A stretch of DNA of 32,753 nt from Streptomyces violaceoruber (GCA_000720805.1 JODI01000134.1:1-32753); one strand, 5' to 3'; positions 16,633 through 25,423 are shown, counted from the first letter of the stretch. A program made the numbers and translations. The notes: generated by a model from the letters alone, not told the origin.

Positions 16633-17595
16633 ATGAACGCACAGCCCGTCACCATCCCCTCCATGAACGACATCGCGTCTGCAGCCAGACGGATCCGCAC
16701 CGTAGTGCGCCGCACACCCGTCATACAGGTGGCGGCCGGGGAATTGGACGTGCCCATCCCCGTCAATCTGAAGCTGGAATTCCTCCAGCACACCGGCTCC
16801 TTCAAAGTCCGCGGCGCATCCAACACCCTCGCCCTCCTGCGCGCCGCGGAACGCGGCGCGCCGACCGCCGGCGTCTGCTGCGCGTCGGGAGGCAACCACG
16901 GGGCCGCCGTGGCCTGGGCGGCGCGCGAAACGGGCCTGCCCGCCACCGTGTTCGTGCCCGACTTCTCACCCAAGGCCAAGACCGACATCATCGAATCCCT
17001 CGGCGCACGCCTGCGCCGCGTCGAAGGCTTCTACGCCGACGCACTGGCAGCCAGCCAGGACCATGCCCGCCACGAGGGCGCCTTCCACATCGACGCCTAC
17101 GACGCCCCGCAGACGGTGGCAGGGCAGGGCACGCTCGGTCTGGAACTCGCCGAGCAGGTACCGGAGGGGCAGCCCGTCCTGGTCGGGTGCGGTGGAGGAG
17201 GCCTGTACGCAGGGGTCGCCCTGGCGCTGGACGGACGCAACCGCGTAACCGCAGCCGAACCGTCCTCAGCGCCCTCGCTCACCGCAGCGCTGGAGGCAGG
17301 CGAACCGGTGGACGTGGAAGTCGGCGGGATCGCCTTGGACAGCCTGGGTGCCCGCCGGGCGGGCCGCATCGCCACCGCTGTCGGCCTCTCGCTCGGCATG
17401 AAGACCCTCACCGTCGCGGACGAGGACATCGCCGCCGCCCGCGCACTCCTCTGGCAGCGGCTACGCATCGTGGCCGAACCCGGCGGAGCCACCGCTCTCG
17501 CCGCGCTGCTCGCCCACCCCGAACACTTCCCGGACGGGGCCACCGTCGTCGTCTCAGGAGCCAACACAGCACCCTCGTCGAGTACCGGCTACTGA
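16633..17595 (+). CDS. Threonine/serine dehydratase, PLP-dependent
   Basis: Encodes 320 residues. Fold-type II PLP enzyme of the threonine dehydratase / serine racemase group: PLP lysine Lys58 in HTGSFKVRGA, the substrate/cofactor loop ASGGNHGAAVAWAA (85-90), and the glycine-rich phosphate loop GCGGGGLYAGVALAL (185-191). It would deaminate threonine or serine to 2-oxobutyrate or pyruvate plus ammonia. No C-terminal ACT regulatory domain is present, so it is the short catabolic type. ATG 16633 is used; ATG 16663 is an alternative. It sits behind the nitrilase and both release ammonia, suggesting a nitrogen-scavenging role (inference). The last residues (GANTAPSSSTGY) differ from the usual ending. 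Confidence 0.87.
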   Translation: MNAQPVTIPSMNDIASAARRIRTVVRRTPVIQVAAGELDVPIPVNLKLEFLQHTGSFKVRGASNTLALLRAAERGAPTAGVCCASGGNHGAAVAWAARETGLPATVFVPDFSPKAKTDIIESLGARLRRVEGFYADALAASQDHARHEGAFHIDAYDAPQTVAGQGTLGLELAEQVPEGQPVLVGCGGGGLYAGVALALDGRNRVTAAEPSSAPSLTAALEAGEPVDVEVGGIALDSLGARRAGRIATAVGLSLGMKTLTVADEDIAAARALLWQRLRIVAEPGGATALAALLAHPEHFPDGATVVVSGANTAPSSSTGY

Positions 17596-17700
17596 GATTG
17601 GTGTTCAACCTCGGCCGTTCACCTGACCCGCTGATCTTGGTTCGTTCCCGGGACAGCAGGGCGGCCGTTCTTCACGCTTCGAGGTGTCGAGCAACGGCGC

Positions 17701-18372
17701 GTGGAGGAACGGCCGAAGTTCGGCGAACTGCTGACGTACGCGCGGCCGGGCGACACCGTGCACATATCCGAGATGTTCCGCCTCGTACGGGGTACCGGCC
17801 ACATCCTCGACGTGCTCGACGTCCTGCACCGCGACCAGGTGGCGCTACGCATCCACGACGGAGCGTTCTCCGCGATGGACCTCACCGCCCGCCACCCGCG
17901 CACCGGAGAACTGCTGTCCACCGTGAAGTTCATGGTGCAGACCCTCGCCGCCGCCGGCGAACTCCAGCGCGACCCAGTCCATCGCAAGCCTCGCCCGCGA
18001 GCACGACATCAGCCGCGGTGCCATCCGCACCGTCGTCGCCGACCTCCTACCCGAGCACACGCCCGTCGACCCGGCTCCCCGACCCCGGAGCTGCCCGTCG
18101 CCCTCGACATGCCGGGCAAGGTCGCGGACTTCCTCCGCGCCACCGACCTGGAGCCCGCCGAGCGCGCCCCGCTCGACCAGGGAGTGACTGTACGGCGCGG
18201 CCAGGGATACACCCTGCGCGTCAGCGCCACGGCCGCGGTCCACCGCCAACTCCTCGCCCGCTGCCAGCCCTTGGACGGCACCCCGGGGACCTCGGCAGTC
18301 CCGGCGCAGCGCAAAGCCCGCCGCGAGTACGCGAGCCGCGTCAGCACCCTCGGGACTACCACCGGACCATGA
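17701..18372 (+). pseudogene. Serine recombinase (resolvase), 5'-truncated second copy
   Basis: From RPKFGELLTYARPGDTVHIS to AAAGELQRD the sequence is nearly identical to residues 50-136 of the fusion at 11289, judged by eye at roughly nine bases in ten. The first ~48 codons, including the catalytic Ser, are missing. After about 17970 the homologous reading moves frame and shows TQSIASLAREHDISRGAIRT, a helix-turn-helix absent from the first copy. It then returns to PELPVALDMPGKVADFLRAT, GVTVRRGQGYTLRVSATAAV and a resolvase-like end at 18372. It is broken but keeps the C-terminal half that copy 1 lost to IS5. Confidence 0.75.
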
Positions 18373-18377
18373 TCAAC

Positions 18378-18403
18378 GGCTTAGCGTTAACCGCGAACTC
18401 CCC
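18378..18403 (-). repeat. Tn3-type terminal inverted repeat
   Basis: Read on the minus strand this is GGGGAGTTCGCGG followed by TTAACGCTAAGCC. It has the GGGG outer end and CGCTAAG inner end seen in Tn3-family repeats, lying just past the truncated resolvase gene as a right end should. No matching partner was found in the window. Confidence 0.5.
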
Positions 18404-18672
18404 AGTACCAAGGCCGTCTTCCGCACAGCGCACCTTCGATCCGAAGCTACTGGCGGGTTACTTGTCACCTGGTTCGCCGCTCGTTAACGGCACGTCGGCC
18501 GTGAGTTCAGCGTGACTGACGGGCTTTCACCGGGAACCCACGGCGTCTTCGGCGGGCAGGCTCGAAAATGCGGTGGGTTCGTCGCCTCTGAATCGGAAGG
18601 ATACTCATTCGCTCTCGGCTCGGTTGATCCACCAGACTTGCGCGTGTTCCCAACGGAGAAGGGGCAGCAAGC

Positions 18673-19236
18673 ATGGTGAACAGCGCACTTCTGGTGATGG
18701 ACGTCCAACGGGACGTCGTGGCCATCGCCGACGACGGTTCCGGATATCTGCCGCGCTTGCGCAGGGCGATCGACGGTGCCCGGGCTGCCGGCATCCCCGT
18801 GATCTACGTGGTGATGGGGTTACGGCCGGGCGATCCGGAGGTCAGCCCTCGCAACAGGGTGATGACAAACGTCGTGCGGGCCGGCCTGTTCCGCGAGGGG
18901 GCTCCTGGCACCGAGATCCATGACGACGTCGCGCCCCAGTCGGGCGACGTGGTGGTGACCAAGAGGCGGGGGAGCGCGTTCTCGGGCAGCGACCTCGACT
19001 TGGTCCTCAGGGCTCGCGATATCGACGGCCTTGTTCTCACCGGCATCGCCACCAGCGCTGTAGTGCTGTCCACCCTGTGGCACGCCATCGACCTGGACTT
19101 CGGCCTCACCGTGCTGGCGGATGCCTGCCTCGACACTGATCCCGAGGTGCACACGATGCTCACCGAAAAGCTGTTCCCGCAGTGGGCAGATGTCGTCGCC
19201 GTCGAGGACTGGCTCAAAGCCATCGCACCGCAATAG
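18673..19236 (+). CDS. Isochorismatase-fold hydrolase lacking the usual cysteine
   Basis: Encodes 187 residues; ATG 18673 follows GGAGAAGGGG. The isochorismatase/cysteine-hydrolase fold is shown by LLVMDVQRD with Asp10, the GIPVIYVVMGLRPGDPEV strand, Lys97 in VVVTKRRGSAFSGSDLDL, and LTVLADACLDTDPEVH near the end. At the position where amidohydrolases of this family carry the nucleophile (T-S-G-Cys) this protein reads T-S-A-Val130. Cysteine-dependent amidase chemistry is therefore unlikely. True isochorismatases also lack that Cys and cleave a vinyl ether, so it may act on such a compound or on an unknown substrate. No partner genes are adjacent. Confidence 0.8.
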   Translation: MVNSALLVMDVQRDVVAIADDGSGYLPRLRRAIDGARAAGIPVIYVVMGLRPGDPEVSPRNRVMTNVVRAGLFREGAPGTEIHDDVAPQSGDVVVTKRRGSAFSGSDLDLVLRARDIDGLVLTGIATSAVVLSTLWHAIDLDFGLTVLADACLDTDPEVHTMLTEKLFPQWADVVAVEDWLKAIAPQ

Positions 19237-19397
19237 CGGGAGGCCGTCCGGACCCTCGTGTGCGGGGCAAGACGGCATCGCCTCCCGCTGGCCGGGTGAG
19301 GTCAACCGGCGGCGTTCTGTAGTGCTGCCCCGGCCTGGGCGAGGGCCAGGCGGTAGGAGTCGGTGCCGGTCAGGTTGCCACCGATCGACAACCGGTG

Positions 19398-19622
19398 TCA
19401 GGACTCACCGATAAAGTCAGGGGGCTGCTCGATCTGGTCGTCGAGCAGGTTCTGGGCGATGGTCGCGTAGCGACTCGCGGTGGTGTGGGACAGGTTGAAG
19501 ACCAGGGCGAGGTGCAGCGGATCGGCGCCGACGGTCAGCGCCTCGTGCAATACCCGGTCGCCGCGGATGCGTTCGAGGTAGACGCCCTGGTGCAGCAGGT
19601 GTCGCTTGAGGTATTCGGCACT
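19398..19622 (-). pseudogene. Integrase-like protein, C-terminal tail fragment
   Basis: The minus strand reads AEYLKRHLLHQGVYLERIRG, ALTVGADPLHLALVFNLSHT and TASRYATIAQNLLDD before TGA at 19400-19398. The pattern I-R-x-D-R-x-L-x-E-A with ADP-x-HL-x-x-VF and T-x-A-x-x-Y matches the tails of actinobacterial transposon-type tyrosine integrases. No catalytic part is present. In the same frame after the stop, a further 30 codons read GGNLTGTDSYRLALAQAGAA and end at 19302; I do not recognise them. Confidence 0.45.
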
Positions 19623-19624
19623 GC

Positions 19625-19772
19625 ATGACCACCATCGAAACCCCGGCCGCCATCCAGACGTTCATCGAGGCGACCAACCGCGGCGACGCCGAGGCGTTCG
19701 CCGCCGCGTTCACCCACGACGCCGACCTCAACGACTGGGGCCGCGCGTACCACGGCCGCGACGGCGTGCGCG
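19625..19772 (+). pseudogene. SnoaL-like (NTF2-fold) gene, 5' half
   Basis: ATG 19625 opens MTTIETPAAIQTFIEATNRG, then DAEAFAAAFTHDADLNDWGR and HGRDGV, the N-terminal half of small SnoaL-like/NTF2-fold proteins. The homology stops at about 19772, where foreign, AT-rich sequence begins. The 3' half is found 7.8 kb away at 27564-27752, and joining base 19772 to 27565 restores the frame (GVREAWDRTDNTGVQ) and a normal 111-residue protein. Such proteins bind or transform small polar compounds; the exact role is unknown. As it stands the frame runs on to a stop at 19870. Confidence 0.8.
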
Positions 19773-19776
19773 GTGT

Positions 19777-19812
19777 GTTGACTGAACTAAATAAGGCATT
19801 TATGCAGTTCAG
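19777..19812 (+). repeat. Left end of the Tn554-like element
   Basis: GTTGACTGAACTA (19777-19789) recurs, with one change, at the outer end of the second recombinase pair (32438-32450, minus strand). CTGAACT (19782-19788) is mirrored by AGTTCAG (19806-19812), and TAAAT/ATTTA nest inside. Paired arms around a short AT-rich core resemble a tyrosine-recombinase crossover site. Confidence 0.55.
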
Positions 19813-19836
19813 GAGTAGTGCTGCTAGCTTTCCGGC

Positions 19837-21135
19837 ATGGGGCAAGCACGTAGTCCTGAGAGGGACTTGAGGGATCTTGTCGTGCTCGATTCCGCGCGTT
19901 TGGTACAGACGGAGGACCCGTGGGAACCGATCCGGCTGCTGGACTGTTCTGGGGAACGGATCGAGGCGGTCGCGCTCTACCTCAAGGATCTTCTGGCGGC
20001 TGGCAGCCCAGTCACGACTCTGCGGTCATATGGCATGGACCTGCTTCGATGGTGGAGATTCCTTGCGGCAGTGAACACGTGTTGGGATCGGGCAGTTCGG
20101 GAGGACGCCCGGGATTTCATGCTGTGGATGCAGGTGGTGGACAAGCCGGTGCGGGTGCACTGGCGCCATCGCGACCAAAGCCCCGAAGCACCGGAGCTGT
20201 CGTCGTCGCGTAAGCCGGGCCGGCCTGCGCCGGGGACACCGAACCTGGTGACGGGGAAGCCGACGGTCGGCACGAAGTACGCAGCCAGCACTCGTGCCCA
20301 CTGCGAGACGGTTCTGCGTGCCTTCTACGATTTCCACCTGGAGCGGAACAGTGGATCGTTGCTGGTCAACCCGTTTCCGTTAGGACATCGCCTACGTCAA
20401 GGGCGACCGAATGCGCATCGTAATCCGATGGACGGGTTCAGACCTGAGCGGACGGGCCGATACCGGCCCAAGGTCCCTGAACGGATCCCGCGTCGGATCA
20501 CCGATGACAAGTTCAGCGAGGTTTTCGCCAGTCTGCGTTCACACCGAGACCGGGCGTTGCTGGCCTTCTGGGTTTCCACCGGTGCCCGTGCCAGCGAGCT
20601 GTTGACCTCCAACCAGCGGGACGCGGTCGTCGGGCAGCAGGTGATCGGCGTGATCCGCAAAGGCACCCGCGCCTACCAGCAGTTACCTGCAAGTCCTGAC
20701 GCGTTCGTATGGCTGCGGCTCTACCAGGAGGAATCCTGGCTGGCGGGGGTCCCTCGAGGCCGTGACCACGCGTTGTGGTGGACGCTGCGGAGGCCTTGGA
20801 GGCCGTTGGAGTACCACGCTGCCCGAGCCATGTTCGTCCGCGCCAACGACGTTCTCGGCGCCAACTGGACACTTCATGATCTGCGACACACGGCGACTTA
20901 CCGGATGACCCGCGACCCAGGGATGTCCCTGGTCTACGTCCAGCACATCCTGGGACACAAGTACCAGTCGACCTTGCAGAAGTACATCAATCCCAGCAAG
21001 GACGAGGTCATCGAGGCAGGCCTCGCGCATCACGCCCGCCAGGAGCACAAGCGGAACAACCCACCACCAGCACCGCCTTCGCCGGCCTACAACCCTGACT
21101 CCCTCAACGTGCTGTTCGGAGTGCGGCCCTCATGA
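19837..21135 (+). CDS. Tyrosine recombinase, TnpA-like
   Basis: Encodes 432 residues. An N-terminal SAM-like core-binding domain (VTTLRSYGMDLLRWWRFL, about 55-170) precedes the catalytic domain with the full set: Arg251 in STGARASELL, Lys275 in VIRKGTRAY, His347 and Arg350 in LHDLRHTATYRM, His374 in HILGHK, and nucleophile Tyr383 in LQKYI. Appears intact. It begins 46 bases inside the element's left end, as expected for the first recombinase of a Tn554-type unit, and is followed by the second recombinase in the same direction. It would catalyse strand exchange at the element ends, probably together with the TnpB-like partner. Length is above TnpA of Tn554 (about 360) because of a Pro/Arg-rich insertion around 112-148. 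Confidence 0.88.
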   Translation: MGQARSPERDLRDLVVLDSARLVQTEDPWEPIRLLDCSGERIEAVALYLKDLLAAGSPVTTLRSYGMDLLRWWRFLAAVNTCWDRAVREDARDFMLWMQVVDKPVRVHWRHRDQSPEAPELSSSRKPGRPAPGTPNLVTGKPTVGTKYAASTRAHCETVLRAFYDFHLERNSGSLLVNPFPLGHRLRQGRPNAHRNPMDGFRPERTGRYRPKVPERIPRRITDDKFSEVFASLRSHRDRALLAFWVSTGARASELLTSNQRDAVVGQQVIGVIRKGTRAYQQLPASPDAFVWLRLYQEESWLAGVPRGRDHALWWTLRRPWRPLEYHAARAMFVRANDVLGANWTLHDLRHTATYRMTRDPGMSLVYVQHILGHKYQSTLQKYINPSKDEVIEAGLAHHARQEHKRNNPPPAPPSPAYNPDSLNVLFGVRPS

Positions 21136-21264
21136 CCCGAACCCCCTGCCATCCCCGTCGGTGAGCTGTCCCCCGCGAGTCTGGCGGGTGGCGAGATCGC
21201 CGACTTCCTTCAGCGGTTTCCGCCCCGCACGCGGCCTCCCTCCTGGCCTGCGACTGCAGCGAGC

Positions 21265-23587
21265 ATGGACGACGTCCTCGACGCGCTGCGACAACCACCG
21301 CTGAAGGCCACCCCCGACCGCACGCAGGACTCACGGCTGATCGGCGCCCGGTCGGTGCTGAGATGGCTGGAGACCTTCCCCGGGGCGACCTGGCAGCAAC
21401 GCTGGGAAGCGAGCCCCGCACCCGCCTCGCCGAATGGCTGGGTCCTCAGGCACAAGGAGTGGGCCCGAGCGGTCGGCAGATCTCCATCGGACGGCACGGT
21501 CCAGGCCGGGATGCTCGCCCTGCTCAGCGCGGACGTTATCCGACCTGACATGCCTTGGCTCGTATCCAACCCGTCCCGATTCCTCCGTCCGACTGTCCAA
21601 GCAGCCCGCGACCCCGAAGGTTTCGCGCGTCTGGAGACCGCGGGACCCAACGCCGACCAGCAGGGACGTATAGCGTCCGAGGCCCGCAAAGCCATCGCGC
21701 AGATCCTGGTGGCCTACGGCGGAAAGATCCAGGACATCACCGTCGGAGACTGCCTGGCACGCCTCCAGGCATGCGGGACTGAAAGCCGCGGCATCCGCCT
21801 CGCCTACGTCTGGCTCCGCGAACTCGGCCACTTTCCACCTGATGCACCAGCCACGCTTCTGACCCTCGTCAACCGCTCCGGTCAGGTCGGCCCCGCTGGT
21901 CTCGTGGACCGATACCACCTTCGGTGCGAACCGGTGCGGAACCTCATCGTCGACTACTTGACGGAACGCCAGCCAAGTGTGGACTACAGCTCCCTCAGAA
22001 GCCTGTCTACAGTGCTGGCCAGCAACTTCTGGGCAGACCTCGAACGCCATCACCCAGGCATCGACTCCCTGCGGTTGTCGGTCGAGGTCTGTACGGCATG
22101 GAAGGCGAGGTTGGCCTCGAAGACGATCCGCAAGAGGCAGCCGAACGGCGTCGTTGCCCAGGTCACCGAGCCGCGAGCCCGCGCATCCATGATCAAGCAG
22201 GGAGTGCGTGCCTTCTACCTGGACATCGCGCACTGGGCCTTGGACGAGCCAGAGCGGTGGGGGTTGTGGGCTGCGCCGTCCCCGATCAGCGAAGGTGAGT
22301 GCTCGCACAAGAAGGCCGAGCAGCAGCAGAAGTCCTGGGCGGACCAACGCACTCGTGAGCGGTTGCCCGTGCTGCCGGCGCTTGTCCGCGCCGCTGACCG
22401 CCAGCTCAAAGAGGCACGGGCCCGTCTTGACGCCCTGAACGCCGCGCCTTTGGGCAGCGCTTTCACCGTGCTCGACGAGACTTTCACCGTCCCTCTGAGC
22501 ACGCAGCGGTCCGATGGACGGCCCAGGACCGCCATCGATGCGCACGGTCAGCGGCGTGATTTCGGCACCGAGGAGAAGTGGGCTTTCTGGGGCTGGGCAA
22601 CGATTGAAATCCTCCGGCACACAGGAATCCGGATCGAAGAACTCCGCGAACTGGGACATCACAGCATTATCAGCTACAGGCTTCCCTCCACCGGTGACAC
22701 GGTTCCGCTTCTTCAGATCGCGCCGTCCAAAACGGATCATGAACGGCTCTTGCTGGTAACCCCCGAGCTCGCTGACGTGCTGAGCACCGTTGTCTCACGT
22801 GTGCGCAATGAGAGCGGGGTAATCCCATCCATCTCTAGTTATGACCAGCATGAGAGAAAATGGAACCCGCCCATGCCACTCCTCTATCAGTGGCGCGTCA
22901 CCGGAGAGGACCGGAGAATTTCCGAAACCACCATTCGGCGTTCGATCAACGGAGCGCTGCAAGCGTCAGGTCTTGTTGATAACTCTGGCAACCCGCTGAG
23001 GTTTATGCCTCATGACTTCCGACGAATCTTCATCACAGACGCCATCCTCAACGGCCTCCCACCGCACATCGCGCAGGTTGTCGCTGGTCACGCCAACATC
23101 AACCACGATGGGATATGCCGCCATCTATCCCGTTGAGGCCATCGAAGCACACCGCTCATTCATCGCTCGCCGCCGGAGCCTCCGGCCCTCCGAGGAGTAC
23201 CGAGCGGTGACGCCCGAGGAGTGGCGGGACTTCCTGGGGCACTTCGAGCGTCGCAAACTCGCCTTGGGCGAATGCGGTCGGGCCTACGGCACCGACTGCA
23301 ACCATGAGCACGCTTGCGTCCGTTGTCCGGTCCTTGTGATGAGCGCCAGTGACAGGCCGCGCTTGGTAGAGATTAGAGACAATCTCAGGAAGCGGATTTA
23401 TGAGGCTGAGAGTGAGGGATGGCTCGGCGAAGTGGAAGGACTTTCCGTCAGCCTGGACGCAGCCGACCAGAAAATCTCACAGCTTGATGAACGCGATACA
23501 CGGAAGACGTCTCCGGTCTTTATGGGAGTCCCAACTTTCAGAGAGATTACCGGCCGTGCCATCGATGTTGAGGAACCGCTTCCGTAG
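21265..23587 (+). pseudogene. Tyrosine recombinase, TnpB-like, frameshifted before the catalytic Tyr
   Basis: The frame has no stop from 21136, directly after the first recombinase, but the first usual start is ATG 21265. Residues before it (PVGELSPASLAGG) resemble the second copy's N-terminus, so the true start may be upstream. Catalytic landmarks: Arg in HTGIRIEELREL, Lys in APSKTDHERLLLV, His and Arg in PHDFRRIFITDA, His in VAGHANI. At about 23106 two bases are missing (expected INTTMGY); the first frame ends at 23136, while the homology, including the nucleophile Tyr of TTMGYAAIYP, continues in another frame to 23587. That tail has a Cys/His cluster (CGRAYGTDCNHEHACVRCP) and a coiled-coil-like helix. 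A product from this copy would lack the nucleophile. Confidence 0.8.
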
Positions 23588-23641
23588 TTCCATGCGGAGG
23601 TGTCCTACCTTCTCGCATCCGGCTACAGCTAGCGCACTCAG

Positions 23642-24515
23642 AGGTTGTCTCACGTGGTGATGTTGTGAGCTGCGGCATGATGTGTCCTTGTGGGTGCCGA
23701 TCTGTCGCAGCGGCTGGTTCCTGACGGGTTGTGGGATCTGGTCGCGCCGTTGCTGCCGTCGTTCAACTCCCGTCCGCAGGGCGGCGGGACCGCTCCGCTG
23801 GATGAGCGGGCCGTGTTTACAGCGGTGGTGTACGTGCTGACCAGCGGGTGCGCCTGGCGGCATCTGCCGGAGACGTTCGGGGTGTCACCTGCGACGGCGC
23901 ATCGGCGGTTCACCGCGTGGACCGAGGCGGGGCTGTGGCGACGCCTGCACCGGGTGGTCCTGGACGAACTCGGCGCCCAGGGTGAGCTCGACTGGACGTC
24001 CGCGATCGTCGATGCCGCGTCGGTGCGGGCGAAAAGGGGGGTTCGCTGACCGGGCCGAACCCGGTCGATCGCGGCAAGAAGGGCAGCAAGCTGCACGTGC
24101 TGTCCGAGGCCCAGGGCATCCCGCTCGCCGTCGCCGTTTCTGGCGCAAACACGCACGACAGCCTCGCTCTCAAGCCGCTGGTCCGCGGCATACCCGCCAT
24201 CCGCTCCCGGCGAGGCCCGCGTCGGCGCAGGCCGGTCAAACTCCGCGCCGACAAGGCGTACTTCTCCGCCGAGCACCTGACCTGGCTGCGCGAACGAGGA
24301 GTCATCCCGCGCATCGCGCGGCCGGGCATCGAGTCCGGCGAACGGCTCGGCCGGCACCGCTGGAAGATCGAGCGGTCCATCGCCTGGCTCTTCGGCTACC
24401 GCCGCCTGACCGTCCGGTACGAGCGAAAAGGCTCCCACTTCCTCGCCTTCCTCGGTCTCGCCGCCGCAGTGACCTGCTACAAGAAGCTGGCGAAACTCGC
24501 CACGTGAGACAACAT
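23642..24515 (+). mobile_element. IS5-family insertion sequence, about 874 bp
   Basis: Inverted ends share TTGTCTCACGTGG (left, from 23645) and CCACGTGAGACAA (right). CTCAG flanks both sides (23637-23641 and 24516-24520), matching the CTNAG-type target duplication of IS5 elements. It lies just after the TnpB-like gene inside the Tn554-like element, so it arrived later. Confidence 0.75.
23690..24507 (+). CDS. IS5-family transposase, two overlapping frames
   Basis: The first frame (GTG 23690 to 24049) has the DUF4096-like N-terminus (LWDLVAPLLPSF, LTSGCAWRHLPETFGVS) and the first catalytic Asp in AIVDAASVRAKRG. At AAAAGGGGGG (24032-24041) reading must slip by -1 to continue as GGSLTGPNPVDRGKKGSKLH. 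The remaining acids are Asp in LRADKAYFS and Glu in RWKIERSIAWLFGYRR; the stop is at 24507. Two-frame IS5 members are known to use -1 frameshifting, and the G6 run is a plausible slip site, so this copy may be active. The total of ~272 codons is normal. Terminal repeats and target duplication are intact. Confidence 0.82.
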
Positions 24516-24597
24516 CTCAGCCCCATCAACAGCCAGGAAGACCACACGCCGCCTTGCCGAAGAACCCGAACGCGCAATGTGTGCCCTTGGATGTAGG

Positions 24598-24619
24598 TTC
24601 AGCGTGCAGCAGCGCTGAA
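24598..24619. terminator. Hairpin between IS5 and SDR gene
   Basis: TTCAGCG (24598-24604) pairs with CGCTGAA (24613-24619), followed on the plus strand by a short T-run (ATTTTT). It may stop transcription entering from the IS or leaving the SDR gene. Confidence 0.4.
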
Positions 24620-24630
24620 GTAAGACATTT

Positions 24631-25395
24631 TTAGGCGGCGGCGCCGCCGTCGACGACGAGGTCGCTGCCGACCACGGAGGCGGCGTCCGGCGAGGCCAGA
24701 TACAGCACCGCTGCTGCTATTTCGGCGGTCGATGAGACACGGCCCAGCGGGGAGACTCTTTTCATCCGGTCGGCGCGGTCGGCGTCGGTCTCACCGGGGC
24801 GCAGTGACATGGGTGTGGCGGACGGGCCGGGGCTTACAGCGTTGATGCGGATCCCCTCGGCGATGTGGTCCAGAGCGGCGGCCCGGGTCAACGCGGAGAC
24901 GGCCGCTTTGCTGGCGATGTAGCCGGCCAAGCCCGGAGTGCGGCGGTGTGCGCCGAGGTTGGCGGCGATGTTGACGATCGCGCCGCCGGTGGGCTGGTTG
25001 CGCATCTGGGCGACTTCGGCCTGGAGACTGAACAGGACACCGGTGACGTTGATGTCGAGCAGGCTGCGCCAGTCCTCCTCCGGGAGGTCGGCTACGGGTG
25101 CGCCGCCCCGGAAGACGCCAGCATTGTTGACGGCGACATCGAGGCTGCAGAAGTGTTCGACGGTGCGGCTGACCAGAGCTTTGACGTCGTCGGAGCGGGT
25201 TACGTCGGCGGTGACTGCGGCCGCCGTGCCTCCCTCCTTCTCGATCAGGGCGACTGTCTCGTCGAGTGATGGGGCGGTACGTCCGGCGGCGACCACCGAG
25301 GCCCCTTCGGCGGCAAAGGCGAGAGCGATGGCCCGGCCGATGCCGGCGCCTGCACCAGTGACGAGGACGGTCTTAGCGGTGAAACGTGCGGTCAT
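24631..25395 (-). CDS. Short-chain dehydrogenase/reductase (SDR)
   Basis: Encodes 254 residues from ATG 25395; longer readings would overlap the MFS gene. The classical SDR fold is shown by VLVTGAGAGIGRAIAL (cofactor loop TGxxxGIG), AAGRT, ADVTRSDDV, NNAG in VAVNNAGVF, and Tyr/Lys in YIASKAAVSALTRAAALD, ending in SDLVVDGG. The catalytic Ser normally 13 residues before the Tyr is Asn here (VNIAANLGAHRR), with Ala next to it, so activity may be changed. The gene lies 28 bases behind the MFS transporter and is very probably in one transcript with it. The enzyme may modify the compound exported by the pump. Confidence 0.85.
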   Translation of the reverse strand: MTARFTAKTVLVTGAGAGIGRAIALAFAAEGASVVAAGRTAPSLDETVALIEKEGGTAAAVTADVTRSDDVKALVSRTVEHFCSLDVAVNNAGVFRGGAPVADLPEEDWRSLLDINVTGVLFSLQAEVAQMRNQPTGGAIVNIAANLGAHRRTPGLAGYIASKAAVSALTRAAALDHIAEGIRINAVSPGPSATPMSLRPGETDADRADRMKRVSPLGRVSSTAEIAAAVLYLASPDAASVVGSDLVVDGGAAA

Positions 25396-25423
25396 GGTGA
25401 TGACTTTCTTGGTCGATACTCGG

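Noticed and set aside
17662..17714. CGGCCGTTC / GAACGGCCG inverted repeat before the truncated resolvase
   Set aside because: Arms are short, widely spaced and GC-rich; chance is a sufficient explanation.
23588..23641. A TnpC-like third gene after the TnpB-like gene
   Set aside because: Only about 50 bases remain before the IS5 element and no coding sequence fits; none was found after the second copy either.
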